Assembly: GCA_029961685.1 (NCBI GenBank)
Contig: JARWKL010000011.1
Span: forward strand, 7,194,501-7,258,500
Direction: 5' to 3'
Length of the DNA: 64,000 nucleotides
From: Aristolochia californica
Taxonomy: Eukaryota; Streptophyta; Magnoliopsida; Piperales; Aristolochiaceae
Shown here: positions 32,826 through 45,170 of the stretch, in pieces
How the letters are laid out: each line of letters opens with the position of its first letter
How positions within the stretch are numbered: position 1 is the stretch's first letter
Made by a program: the position numbers and the translations under genes
Notes under the pieces: generated by a model
What the model was told of the DNA's origin: nothing
Database searches by the model: none
What the model saw: only the letters and a program-made list of their open reading frames with translations

Positions 32826-33359
32826 TTAGTATAAGCTCCAATAGCATGAAATTTTACAAGAAAGAGATTCTCATTCTCCTTCAAGCCACATGTAGTCTCA
32901 AATACACAATTACAAGCAATCTTCCTTGAAATTGAGCTAGATTTTAGCTCTAGCAAGATTTTCTATCTAGATTCAAGGTTCTAGATGAACCTATCAAATT
33001 ATAAAATTACAAGATTACAAAAAAAAAAAAAAATGAAAACCTTATACCCTTTTGAAGATTGGAGAGACAACCTTCTCTATTGAAATATTCAACCGTCCAA
33101 CTTTCATGTACACATTAAAATGATTTGGAGCTTAGCTAAGATAAATGCAAGGAGTTGATTTGAGAGGAGTGGTGAAGATATGCGAAAACTGTATTTTTCT
33201 CTCTAAACAATGAACTCAATAAGGAATTTCAAGATGGAATGCTTAGAATTGAGTAAGATTGCCCAAAAATACTCATTAACTTCTCAAGTAAACATTTGGT
33301 GGGGGTATTTATAGGTTCCCCAAGCCAAACTAACTATTTTTGCCCATTTACAGAAAGTT

Positions 33360-33780
33360 GACCTTACAATGATTGATTAGTCTAAAGTGATTGATTGATC
33401 AGTATTTGGCTCTAGGCTAACAAAAAACAAGTTGATGGATTAGTGGAACTATGAAATATCGATCATGCTTTGTAATTCCTAGTTGTGCAATAAAAGGATG
33501 ATCCATCAATGTAAGGAGGTTGATCAATGATGTCATGTCCTCAAATGACATTGTTTTGCCTGATTGATCAGTCTATAGTGAATGATCGATCATGTTTTGA
33601 AATTTTTGTATGTCTGGATAGGTATGGTCGATTGGTTCAATAGTGGATGATCGATCATGCTTTATAGCATACTTTGGTATAGTTTTGATTGATCGATCAT
33701 GCTTTACAATTCTTACAAATACACATTTGGTTGATCGATCATTGGCAGGTACCAATCGATCAATCCAATGCCACTTTTAA
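33360..33780. repeat. GATC-palindrome array in S3
   Basis: Repeated TTGATCGATCAT, GATTGATCAGTC and ATCGATCATGC motifs, in inverted orientation relative to S1 and S2. Confidence 0.82.
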
Positions 33781-33989
33781 GAATTGATATTCAAATCAGG
33801 AGAGAAGTGATTCCTAATTTATTCTAACATGTTTTAAGGATGGATATGCATACACGAAACATTGTGAAGATGCAAATGATCTAAGACTTCGAAAATTTCA
33901 AGTTCTACCTCAATTTTGAAGTCTTTGGGTTATTCTCATTACATGTATAGAGTCTTGAAATTTTCTAAGTGACTTGGACTCTAATCTTC

Positions 33990-36140
33990 AGTTCTTCATT
34001 TCCCACGTAATCTTTTGATCTTTGTTTTCATATTTTTGTCTCATATCTTCCCCGAGCAGTACTCTACCTCTGGTATCATATCTTTGGAAAGTAGCCAGTG
34101 CAGGCAATCACTCAAATCACTCTTCCATCGTTATTTTTCTGCAAGCTGGTTTTGGTTTGCTGGAATTACATCCGAGTTATTTGCTGATTAATTGCTGACT
34201 ATCCACATGCTGGCTCCGGTGGAAGATTATTTCTACGACTGGAATTTCATCATCGTATCTATCTTGGTGATCTTTCGGAAAATCTTTCTGCTCCTGTATA
34301 ATTTGTTTTGAACGTTTCCATACTACTAGTTGGCCTCTTCATTTGAAAAAATTTCTTGATTGATAACTTCGTCTATTTGGCTGTTAAGTTCATCTTGTGA
34401 TTTTGTATAGCCATTAGATTCCTTCCGAGTTGGTCCCGTCCAGCTCGGTACATTCATCCTTCTCTTAATCTTATCAAGTCTGATTACAGTAATTGCCTCA
34501 AATCAACCTGGTATTCGGCTAAAAATTACCTTCCAGAGGTCGTCCACATTGCTGATTTTTTGTTGTTGTTTGGATGACCGCACCATAAGATGGATATCGT
34601 CATTACTTTATGACGTTGATATTGGCTTTACTGTGATTTTATCTAGCTGTACTGTTCAACCTGAATCACGTATCTAGCAAGGAAATCTATCCTTGAGTTA
34701 CTCATCTGGCTTGTTGATCTTTGGAAGTTTATTAGCTTATTAATCTTGCTTACTGAATCCGAGTTTATCTCGTATTACTGTTGTTGGTAACCCTAGTTGG
34801 TTTAACAGGATCATTGTCGAGTGATTACTATCAATAAAACGTATAGTGATTATTATTGCACTACCAAGTTTCTCATTTTATTGTTGGTTCAGCTGTCAAT
34901 CCGAAGAAAATACATCCAAGTTGCTGATTATGATTGTTGGTTCAGCTGTCAATCCAAAGAAAATACTTTAGAATTTCTATTTTATTTTAACTCAGATTAA
35001 CTCGGACCAGCGAGTTTTGACTCGGACGGGTCAATGCGGACTCACGAGTCAACTTGATTCGGCCATCTCAACGATGTCGTTTGACTCAGTCTGAGTTTTC
35101 CACTCGGTTTGGATTGACTTAGTATCTGACTCGTCTTGACTTGGCGTAACTCGGTTTTAACTAGGGTTCACTCATTTTTTATTCGGTCCCTTGACTTCGA
35201 CTGGATTATTAACTTGGATTATTTTCAGCTTATTACTTGGTGCACAACTTCGTTATTCATGGATGGACTCGCTATAGATTATTTCATGTGTCCTTATTAC
35301 TCTTAAGGTCTTTCATTAGTTACTAGTTATCTACTACTGTATAACTACATATTTAGTAAGCGTTATTTGGGTTTTGGCCCATAACCACAGTTGCTATTGT
35401 GTCTCTTTGATTGATACATTATTACTAAAGAAGAACTCCTCGATTGCTTGCCTTGGGTTCATTATTTGTTGATTGTTTTCGGCATTGGTTCATCTGATGA
35501 AGAATTTGAATTACTTAGGAAAATAAAGCACATGATGACCCTAACTTCTTAATCTTATCTTCCTATTGATTCCCCATTATGCTTTTATTACTTGGCAATC
35601 TCTCTTACCTTCCTTTATTTGACTCTCACGTTCTCCTTTGGCCAACCCTTTTTGGAGTGTTGCTTTGGTTGGTCCCTTTTATATATATAAGTGCTTTTAA
35701 GTCCATTGAGGCTTTTTTATCGTCGTCTTGTGAAGTATAGGCATTACCCACTTTCATGATTATTATTACTATATTTGTTCGAAATCATTTGAGGTTGGTT
35801 TGAATTATCACCCATTTCTACCCTTTGTGAGTTTGTGCCCGGTTTCATACTTATCCATGGGACACCATGATGGAGGAGATTATTACTATATCTATGTTAT
35901 TTGTTTCTAGCTGGGATCATTGCTATTACCTCCCAACTTGAGGGGGAGTGTTGGAAGATATGATATCATGAGAGTGTCATTGATGTAATTAGTTATATTT
36001 TTTGTCTCTTTTTCACTCTTACTAGGGTGAAGGGTATACTTATAATATTATACTTTTTATCATTTATAAATAAAACTTAAGAGTGAGGGTTTAGACTAAG
36101 GCCATAACCCCATTCTTCCTCTTTTCTCCCTAACGTGTGT
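33990..36140 (+). mobile_element. LARD-like copy D (5' truncated, approximate ends)
   Basis: Plus orientation. The internal sequence matches the family (for example GATTATTTCATGTGTCCTTATTA near 35277, repeated at 41424, and the ACTCGG-rich part near 35000). It ends with CCCAACTTGAGGGGGAG followed at 35949 by an LTR start (TGTTGGAAGATATGATATC). About 190 bp of 3' LTR, with a TTATAAATAAAAC box (~36064), are present before copia coding sequence begins. No 5' LTR is seen. No credible gene lies in this stretch. Confidence 0.6.
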
Positions 36141-36149
36141 TCTTTCCTT

Positions 36150-36543
36150 TACCCAAGATGTAATTCATGGAGTTCTGAAAATCAACATGGATCATTCCAT
36201 TTTTGGGAAGCATACTAGTAAAGAAGTCATATTCATGTTTGTTAGTGTAGGTGATATTATTTTGACAAGAAGTGATCCATATGGAATTTAGGAAGTAAAA
36301 GTTTGATTTCATAGAGATTTCCATCTAAAGACTTAGGGCTACTACAATATTTTATTGGAATTGAGGTACTACAGTCCAAACATGAAATTATTTTCTCACA
36401 AAAGGAGGAATGTACTTGATTTACTCCATGGTACAAGTATGCTTGTGTGTAGGACAATAAATACTCCAATTGTAACATATCAATGCAAATTTGTGTGAAG
36501 ATTTGGGTGATGTTGTGCATGTTGAATTCCAAAGGCTTGTAGG
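36150..36543 (+). pseudogene. Copia H1 reverse transcriptase fragment, part 1
   Basis: Reads MDHSIFGKHTSKEVIFMFVSV and GDIILT, the decayed surroundings of the copia YVDD box, then a run toward QRLV at the LARD-like copy B junction. The rest follows at 42545. Multiple stops; the 5' two thirds of the element are absent from the window. Confidence 0.8.
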
Positions 36544-39500
36544 TGTTGGAAGATGGGTTCAAGCCCACACGACCAAGGATGGCCCACAAATCCAAGGAGA
36601 AGGCCCACATGTCGAAGAGAGATGATATCATGGTAAATAAGAAGACTTCTCATAAAGATGCCACAAGGACGTAATTTGTTGAAGGGGAACATGTCTAATA
36701 CGCCATTTCTAATGTAAAGCTTGTAGTCCTAAGGGCATTATGGACATTGTAACATCCTCTCAAAAATTATAAATAGAGGCACTTGGATTGGGGTAGAGCA
36801 TTCAAGCTCTCTCCCCTTCTCTTAATTTGTCCAAACTCTCTCTTAGCCCAAAGGCTCTCTCTCTCCCTTTCTCTCTTCTCTTCTTCTTTTTTTCTCCTCT
36901 ACCTCTCTTACTTTGCTCAAGGTTCTAATCATTGAATCCTAAATTCAACATGGTATTATAGTGGGGAATATCTGAGATGTAAAAGGAGAAGAAAATGGAT
37001 AAGAAGGGGAGGAAGAAGAAGAAAAAGAAAAAGAATCAAGAGGAGTTTCTCGTTTTTCCTTTTGTCTTCTTCCCCAATTCACATTTTACGTTGGAGTTTT
37101 AGAACTCTTATCATATGTTTCATATAACAAAATATATACAGTTGGAAATATAGTTGAGTGTAGTTTCCAAATAAAAAATAATTGTTGGAATAAGATTTTT
37201 CTAGAAAGATAAATCGACATATGAAGCAGCAAAGGTCAAGCGGCAGAAAAGTTTTATGCAACAGCAGAAAGCTTCAACTTTCAATCTATTGTATACCATC
37301 AAGAAGGGGATTTTATAGAGAGAATTATATATCGAAAGAGAGATATGTAAGTCTATTTTCTTAATAATTCAACCAATTCTCAATATGAGTTTTTATATGG
37401 ATATATTGATCTTGGAAGAGTCAATGGTCATGCTGGCCAAAAGGGAAAGAGTATTCAGTTTAGCAATATTAAAGAGTCCAAAATCTATCAGATTATTTAT
37501 CTCAAAAGAAGTATATTTTATGAAGAGAATTTATACTTGGATAAAAGGTATTTAATTCTAGTTTTAGAAGGAGAAAATTTTATGTCAATCTGATCTCTAT
37601 GTAAGGAGATATTAAAATTGGAAGAATCAAAGGTCATTCTGGTATCCTTTTAAGCCGAATTTTTTGCTTCATTTTTTGAGTTGATGTTATTGATCAACAA
37701 TATCAAGAAGGTATCTCATGATCTACCCTTTAAAATTTTCTATTTTTTAAATAAAAATATCTTATAATAATCATTAGAAGATTATCTTATTTTCAAAACT
37801 TTCCTTGATTTATTTGTGAAAGAGATAAATGTTCTATTCTGAATTATGAACCTTTTTTGCCAACCACGAATTTTGTGAGATTTTGTTGGTGATTTGGAAA
37901 GATCACAAGAATCTACTTTGATATCCTTGAGTATTCAAGAAAGAAAAGATTGATATTTTTTAAGTGATGCCATAATAAAGGGAAACTTTCCTTATTTATA
38001 TTTAGAAAAAGCTGATTTTATGAAAGATCTTCTCAAGATCATGATTTGATGGATAATTTGATTATCATCCTTTTGATTAAGAAAGATATGATTTTTGGCC
38101 TGCCAAGAGTTTCCTTAATTAAGTGCATAATTAATTGACTAAAGTCAATAATTCAGTTCAAGTTGAAATTGAAAGATTGCGTTCAAATTCTTTCTTGAGC
38201 GGAGTTGGTTCAAGTTGTCACTTACTTTGGCTCTTTGACTTAGTTTGGTTATTTTTAAATAAATTATATGAATTGATATTTGAGTTATTGTGAAGTTATT
38301 ATTACTAGCCTCTTTAACTAGTGGATGAAAAATTGAGATAAAAAATTGACGTAAACCCATCATCAACTAGCGCTAGCTCAATTTACCAAGGAAGCACATC
38401 TCGGGCTAAGTTTAGTGATAAGGTGATTAAAAATATATTTGGTGAGCTTATAGTTAATCTATTCTTTCTTGAGTTGATTATTAGCCCTTGCCACTCCTAA
38501 GAGGATCAGTAACTCTCGTCTTGAAGTTTACCAAGGCTTGCAATTTATTACTCGGTTCCAGCTTATTATTTGGTGTATGTTAATTTTCAGGACTCCATGG
38601 ATTTAGCTCATGGAGAAAAAAGACAGAGACACCCATTGGGATAAAACAAGAAGAAGAAGAGATTACGGACTTGTGTCCTAATCCTCCCCCTGAAGATCAA
38701 TTTATAGATAGATAAAACTACAACATTAAAATAATACTAGGAAGTTAAACTAATTACATCAATATTATCTCTATGAGATGACTCTTTATTTACCATCCAA
38801 CCGTCATTGTATGGGTATATGGGCCTTGAGCCCATCTTCCACATCTCTTGGATATGGGGACCTTCCTTGGTCTTATGGGCTTGAGCCGATCTACTAACAC
38901 ACTTGGATGTGTGGACCTTCCTTGGTTATGTGGGCTTGGACCCATCTTCCAACACTCCCCTTCAAGTTGGGGGTGAGAGAACATCATGAACACCCAGCTT
39001 GCTGCAAATGGTGTATAGGATCTTCTCGTATAAAATGGCAGTCCACCACATCTTCCAACACTCCCCTTTAAGTTGGTGGTCTCTTCCAAGAGGCCCAACT
39101 GGCATAATAAAAGTGAGAGTAAAATCACTCCTAGCAGTAAGACATCGCTCCATACTTCAGTCAAATACTTCATGTTGGATGTTGGGCACACTCCTATCTT
39201 TTGTACGTAGTGGGTCTATAAACATTGCTTAGAAGTGTAATAAAATTCCTTCATCACCATGTCCCTCCACATGACACCGAATCTCAAATGGTAGGAGTAA
39301 TAAATACCAATTAAGGGGGGTAACGGGTAATCACCCGGAAGATAATATTTTGGTGCCATAATATGCTTTCTTCTTCATTAGAATAATAAATACTGACAAC
39401 AATCAACAATTGAGAAGTCCTTCAATAATAATGTCTTAATTAGAGAGACACAATAGCAGCTGAAATGGGCCAGGGCCCAAATAACACGTACCAAATAATG

Positions 39501-39779
39501 AAAATCCTTAAAAACGACACTTAAAATAATCTACAGATAATCCATCACTAAATAAGGAAGCTGCACCAAATAATATGTTAGAACTGAGTAATAAGGAACC
39601 TATAATCCAAGATAATCCAATCGAAGACAAGAGACCGAGTCGAGCCAAGTTAGGTATCATACCAATATAGCTGAGTCAGGCTGACCCAGACCGAGTTGAC
39701 TCGGTCAGGCTAGTGTGGCTCGGTCCGAGTTGACTATCAGATCGCTCGGCTCATTGGGTTGTTGGTACGGGTCGCTCGA

Positions 39780-40252
39780 CAAATTAAATCAATGTACCTA
39801 ACTTGGCAGATTAAATACAGAAACAATGTCTTCTTCCCCAAACAATGCAGAACAACAGAGTCGTCAAGAAATGGCTCAAAAAATCATGAGCAACTGAAGG
39901 CAATTTTCCAAGATATGCTGCCGAGTACTATTAATGACCAGCAACGAAGATGTTGCCAACGAAGATATGCTGTCAAGGGGCAGTTTCCGGATTGACCATC
40001 GTAATATTTTCGAAGATTACCAGCAGCGACAAAGCGAGAACAAGAACAGTGGAGTAAATCCGGTATTTTGCAAGATCTGGATATGAAATCTTCATGTAGA
40101 TAGAAAAACTTCCAATAACTTCATTCCAGAATTAAGTAGAGAGATTATACGACAACTATCCAATTAAGCCAAGCAGAAGATAGGAATCAAGATCAAATTT
40201 ATGTAAATAATCTTCTGTTGTGTTTCCATGATTTAGGCTAATCAATATCTAT
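39780..40252. other. Copy-C-specific segment upstream of the MYB match
   Basis: I do not find this sequence in the other LARD-like copies. It may be 5' flank or leader of the captured MYB gene, but there is no recognisable coding sequence and the source is unknown. Confidence 0.35.
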
Positions 40253-40582
40253 ATGGATTTGCAACTTCCCAATCTTAAGATGAACATGTGGAGTCTTGAG
40301 GAGGACAAACTATTGATGAGGCTGGTGAAGCAGCATGGGCCACAAAACTTGTCGATGATAAGCGCGGGTGTGCCAGGGAGGTCGGGCAAGTCTTACCAGT
40401 TGTGGTGGTATAACCAGTTGAGCCCCTCCATGCAGCCCCTCCCCTTCTCCATGAAAGAAGATGAGATCATCATATCAGCACACTCCACTTATGGTAACAA
40501 GTAGGCGGTCATCGCCAAGTTTCTCGTTGGAAGAAAAAATAATGCCATCAATAACCACTGGAATTCCAGGCTCCGGAGGTGA
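40253..40582 (+). pseudogene. R2R3-MYB DNA-binding domain fragment captured in a retroelement
   Basis: From an ATG at 40253 the frame reads a MYB R2 repeat (MWSLEEDKLLMRLVKQHGP ... GRSGKSYQLWWYNQLSP) and an R3 repeat (FSMKEDEIIISAHSTYGNK, then NAINNHWNSRLRR). GRSGKSxxLRWxNQLSP and a short linker are typical of subgroup 22 (MYB44/73/77-like) plant factors, whose genes are usually intronless. The second Trp of R2 is Leu. The first Trp of R3 is a TAG stop (40502-40504), and TGA follows at 40580-40582. Several other conserved positions carry changes explicable as C-to-T or G-to-A. It lies antisense to its carrier element and cannot encode a working factor. Confidence 0.85.
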
Positions 40583-42544
40583 GTGGCAGAGTCAGACTCT
40601 GACTTTGCTTGGAAATGCCAGAGGTAAGTCCTTTGATGAAGGAGAACAACGTCGATGGGCATTAGAGCTGGTTTTGCTTGACCCTCAAGTCTCGAAGGTT
40701 TCCTTTCTCTTTCCTCAATTTTCAGAATATGACTTTTTTTTATGAAGTTAGAGTTGTTGTGCTGATTCTTGGCAAGTCTCCGATCAAAGGCTCGGTATTA
40801 GTGAAAGTAACATAAGAAGGTGTTTCCCGGTTGTTGTGATCATTAGCAATGACCTTAACATGGTCATACTACCATACACACTATGCACGAGTATGTAGTA
40901 CCGAGATTGATTCCAATTGTCGAACCTTCACCCTTACCCACCGTCACAGAAAAAATTGACAATGGGGAAACTCAGAATGAAGGGTTAAACTAAACTATAT
41001 GAAATAGAAGGCGATGAAGAAAATTAGGAAAAATTTAGGAATTCTAAAAAACCATAGCTACGAGTCCTGAAGATCATTGCTTTGATACCATGTTGATTTT
41101 CAGGACTCCATGGATTTAGCTCATGGAGAAGAAGGAGAGACGACATATTGGGAGAAAAAAGGAGGAAGAAAGAGAATATGGACTTGTGTCCTAACCCTCC
41201 CATGAAGCTCAATTTATAGATTGATAAAATTATAATATTACTTCAATGCTACTTCTATGAGATAACTCTTTATTTACCATCCTTCTATCATTGTATGGTC
41301 ATGTGGGCCTTGAGCCCATCTTCCACATCTCTTGGATGTGTGGGCCTTCCTTAGTCGTGTGGGCTTGGGCCCATCTTCCAACAATGCACGTTCTCCTTAT
41401 TTAAGGATCAACTCACTGCGGATTATTTCATGTGTCCTTATTAAGGACTTTCATAATTTGGTATGTGTTATTTGGGGATTGGCCCATATCCGATGCTTTT
41501 ATTGTGTCTCTTTGACTAAGATATTATTATTGAATAAGTACTCCTTGGTTGTAGAGTAATATAAGCATTGGTTATTCTGATGAAGAAAAGAAAGCACATG
41601 GTAGCCCCCACATCTTATCTTCTTTTATATACATTACCTCCCTTATTTGGCAGTTTGTCTACTCCTACCATTTGAGAGTCGATGCCCAGTGTTGGGATAC
41701 CGTGATGGAGGAGCTTATTACTATACTTTTGAGCAATGCCTACATACCACTACCTATAGATGATAGGAGTGAGCCCAACATTTAGCGTGAGTCAAGTCTT
41801 TAATTCACCCAAGAGGTATTTTTTTAGCTACCTTGAGAAAGTGGTTAGACTCTGTGCCCCACAGTTGGGCTACATTTCCTCCTTTGAAATTGAGCAGAGA
41901 GTATTTTTGACTATGACCATTTGACTGGAGTATGGAGCTTGGTCATACAACTAGGAGTGATTTTTTTTTCTCTTGCCATTATTTTGTGCCAGCTGGGTCT
42001 CTTGAAAAGACAAAAAGTATACTAGCTTGAGGGGGAGTGTTGGAAGATATGATTGAGGTGGATTGCCATTTTATACGAAAATATCATATTCACCATTTGC
42101 AGCAACACATTTATGATGTTCTCTCACCCCCATCTCGAGGGGGAGTGTTGAAAGATGAGCTCAATCCCACATGACCAAGGAAGGCCCACACATCCAAGGA
42201 GAAGGCCCACATGTCCATGAGAGGTGGCATCATGGTAAATAAGAAGACTTCTCATAAAGATGGCACAAGGATGTAATTAGTCAAGGAGGAACATGTCTAC
42301 TTATGTTTTTTCTTATGTAAACCTTGTAGCCCTAAAAGAATTATAGACATTGTAACATCCTCTAAAAAACTATAAATAAAGGCCCTTGGCTTGGGGTAGA
42401 GCATTCATGCTCTCCTCCCTTCTCTTAATTCATCCAAGCTCTCTTTAAGCCTAAAGTCTCTCTCTCTCTCTCTCCCTTTTTCTCTTCTTTTTTCTTCTTT
42501 TTTCTTTTGTTTGAGGTTCTAATCATGGGATCCTAAATTTAAAA

Positions 42545-43124
42545 ACAGGCAAGTTAATTTATCTTACTATAAATAAACCTAACATTTCTTTTTATGTTAT
42601 TGTTGTTAGTCAATATATGCACATACCACAAATCTCTCACTTGAAATCTTTGGAAAGGATACTTTGGTACATAAGGAAATCTTCTAGACAAGGTCTCCAA
42701 GACAAGTGCTATGGCCATGTTAATGTTAAAGGGTTTGCAAATGCTGACTAGGTTGGTTCTCTAGATGATAAGAAATCCACCTTAGGTTATTGTACTCTAG
42801 TTGGAGGTAATTTCGTAACATAGAAAAGTAAGAAACAAAATGTGGTGACCTAGGATACAAAGGAATGACTAATGAAGTAAGTGAAATATTGTGGTAAAGT
42901 CATACTTTCTGAACTTCAAATAAAGACACCACAATGAAACTCCATTATGGTAATCGAGTAGCTACTAGGCTTTCATGGAAAAACAAAATATATCGAGATT
43001 GAAAGTCATTTCATCCAAGAAAATTAAAAGCTAGAATTATATGCCTCAATCATGTACCTCCAAAGAATCATGTTTCGTATCAAGCTGGGTATCTATGATT
43101 TATATGCACTAGTTTGAGGGGGGG
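42545..43124 (+). pseudogene. Copia H1 reverse transcriptase/RNase H fragment, part 2
   Basis: Resumes at GKLIYLTINKPNISF and continues through SLERILWYIRKSSRQG, GFANAD and KSTLGYCTLVGGNFVT, the copia RNase H start, then decays with many stops. It ends with CTAGTTTGAGGGGGGG, the polypurine tract, before the LTR at 43125. Confidence 0.85.
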
Positions 43125-43465
43125 TGTTGAAAATAAGGAAGACGTTTTTAATTATATGCCTCAATCATGTCCCTTCAAAGCACCATGTTTCGTATCAAGC
43201 TTTTATTTGTACCCTTCTCTTTACCTATGGAAAAGGGTGATCTTTAGTGATGTTTATTAATAAGACATCTCAAGGAGAAGGGAGAACATGCCCTAAAGAC
43301 TTTTCCTTTCCTCTGAACATTTCACTTTTATTCAGCCCTCTTCTTCTCTATTCATTCTCTTTCTCTGTGTCTTTTCTTTCTTCTCAATCTTCTTCTTTGT
43401 CTTCTTCTACTCTTGATCTTAAATGGAAAGCAAAAAGTAAATAAATGGAATCCTAGAATCTAACA
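43125..43465 (+). repeat. Copia H1 3' LTR
   Basis: Starts TGTTGAAAATAAGG after the polypurine tract and ends AGAATCTAACA, with matching TGTT/AACA termini. It abuts minus-strand Copia-3 gag at 43466, so H1 probably inserted into Copia-3. Confidence 0.7.
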
Positions 43466-44091
43466 GCCTTATACTCATTGATGAAATTGTCTTGATTAGT
43501 CTTGAATAAAGTTAGTTTGCCATGGAATTTCCAACACCTTTCATCCACATGATTGTTCGGCCAATAGTAAGTGCATATTTTGGACTTTGTAAATTCACTA
43601 GTGCTGGTTTTGCCTCTAAAATATGTTGAGTCACTTATGTTGCAGCCTCTACCAGGGCCATGGCCGTCTACGCCTCTTCCTTGGCCTCTTCCAGTGTTAC
43701 TACTACTTCTCTTGTAAGAGAACATGGCAGAAGTATCTATAAGTGTTGCTTGAGAATCTGGTGCCTTGACTAAAACTTGTAGCATGGCAGTACATATGTC
43801 ATCAAATAATAGATGAGTAGTGGAGCTATAAATTTGAGATTTCGTATGGTTTGAGATTTACTATATGGTTGATAATAAGGCCTCCCTTTGCTTTCCCTGA
43901 ACAATAACATCCATAGAAAAGGGCTGACCAACTTTCGTTCTTGAAGTAGTCTTCTAAATCGAGTAAAATAATCAAGAAGATTATCCCTTTGCTTTGTATT
44001 GTATCCATTCTTTCAATATGTTATAGAGCTTTTGAAGGCTATAATGAGCAGAATATAATTTACAAAAAGTGTCCCAAACTAGTTTTGTTGT
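43466..44091 (-). pseudogene. Copia-3 gag, C-terminal part
   Basis: Minus-strand copia gag. From the Copia-2 junction at 44091 it reads TTKLVWDTFCKLYSAH, later LDLEDYFKNESWSALF, then a Gly/Arg-rich stretch (RGQGRGVDGHGPGRG) and a zinc-knuckle remnant, CTYYWPNNHVDERC, in which the second Cys is Tyr. Stops interrupt it. The N-terminal part is at 55033-55300 beyond Copia-2. Confidence 0.82.
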
Positions 44092-44691
44092 TGTTACAAT
44101 GTGGGGGTTGCACGAGCTGGTGGGACCCACCATGAGGACATGAGATGCCACGAGCAGTTATCACATGACTGACATGAGTTGGAAGATAAGAAGTATGAGC
44201 TTGAATGAGTTGGAAGATTTGAAGATCAAGTGGGACCTACAAAGATACCACGAGCTGGTATCCTTATCACATGAGCTGGAAGATCAAGTGGGACCCACAA
44301 AGATGATCATGAACTAGAAACTTTCTCCTATGGTTACTTCCTCATAGAAAAGGTTTAGTTTGAGTTATGTTAGTCTTCTAATTATGTGGAGTTATTTTAT
44401 TATAATAGACTTATCTTTAAGAGTTATAGTTTGAATGTAATTAGGAGAAGGTAGTTCTACTACTTTCCTTTACTATAAATAGAGGTGCTTGTACTCAGAA
44501 ATAAATTATCAAAGTGAAGTAGTTCTCCACTGCTCTCCATGAAGAGTTCTTCTCTTGCCTAAACTTTTTTTTTTTTGCTTTTTCTCTCTTCTCTACCCTA
44601 GAGCTCTCTCTCCCTTTCCTTTTCTTTTTCCCTCTCTCATCTTGCTCGAGATATCAGTAAAGGGGTCCTAAATTGAACATGGTATCAGAGC

Positions 44692-45170
44692 ATCAGTAAA
44701 GGGGTCCCCACGTCAAAGAATGCTCTAAGAAGGTATGATCAAAGCTGCTCATAGAATGCTCTTTATGAAGCAAGATTGAAGTTCATGAGAAAAGTTTCTT
44801 TGTTTTTTATATTATTGATTCATGCTCTTGGTTGTCAGATATTAGAAAATGGTTTAGAGATGTTTTTATGGCTATCTTCATCTTTTGAGATTATGGAAAT
44901 ATATGCATCTCGGATTAGAAGAAGTTACTAAGGCAGTTTTATCAGTTTGGAAATTTTTTGATTGAGACCAGTTTATGTTGTAATTTATGCATAAATAGTT
45001 ATAATTATGTGGGAACAAGATTCCCTAATAAAGAAGATTGTTATTGAGCCTATTATGAGAGGTTATTCATTGAATTTCAGAAATATGATTAGTTTGCTTT
45101 TATGCTAAGCCTCTCCATTAATCGAGTTGGTTGAATAACTCTACTTGGTTTTCTTATTAGTATTTGATTG
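44692..45170 (+). other. Copia-2 untranslated leader
   Basis: T-rich leader between priming site and gag, without a usable open frame; the gag start codon region is not recognisable. Confidence 0.6.

Larger units (their letters stand above)
32259..33960 (-). mobile_element. Partial Sirevirus-type LTR S3, inverted (approximate right end)
   Basis: Minus-strand counterpart of S1 and S2: the GTCCTTGGGTGGTGA block lies at 32392-32407 in complement, the leader near 32900-33000, the TATA box (GGTGGGGGTATTTATAGG in complement, ~33305) and the palindrome array at 33360-33780. A Tourist-like MITE is inserted at 32428-32825. It meets S2 tail to tail at about 32258, making a broken inverted pair. The open frames here are not genes. 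Confidence 0.62.
38578..41383 (-). mobile_element. LARD-like copy C carrying a MYB fragment
   Basis: LTRs at 38578-38954 (377 bp) and 41091-41383 (293 bp) read TGTTxATTTTCAGGACTCC to CATCTTCCAACA. The complement of a priming site (TTTGATACCA, 41081-41090) adjoins the right LTR, and a polypurine-tract complement (CTCCCCTTCAAG) the left, so the element is in minus orientation. Flanks are GTGTA and ATGCA, one transition each from GTGCA, which is the sequence of relatives at this site. About 39780-41080 is unlike other family members and contains the R2R3-MYB fragment in antisense. Confidence 0.85.
36544..42544 (+). mobile_element. LARD-like copy B (hosts copy C)
   Basis: LTRs at 36544-36950 (TGTTGGAAGATGGG to AAATTCAACA) and 42146-42544. 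A priming site, TGGTATTATAG, follows the first; CTCGAGGGGGAG precedes the second. Without copy C it is about 3.2 kb and non-coding. The insertion splits the copia H1 codons for QRLV|GKLI. The flanks GTAGG and ACAGG look like a target duplication with two transition changes. The LTR resembles that of Copia-1 (shared AAGATGGGxTCAAGCCCAC, CCTAAGGGCATT and a TATAAATA box). Confidence 0.85.

Noticed and set aside
40461..40745. Second reading frame overlapping the MYB fragment as a separate gene
   Set aside because: The conserved MYB residues are in the other frame; this one has no recognisable domain.
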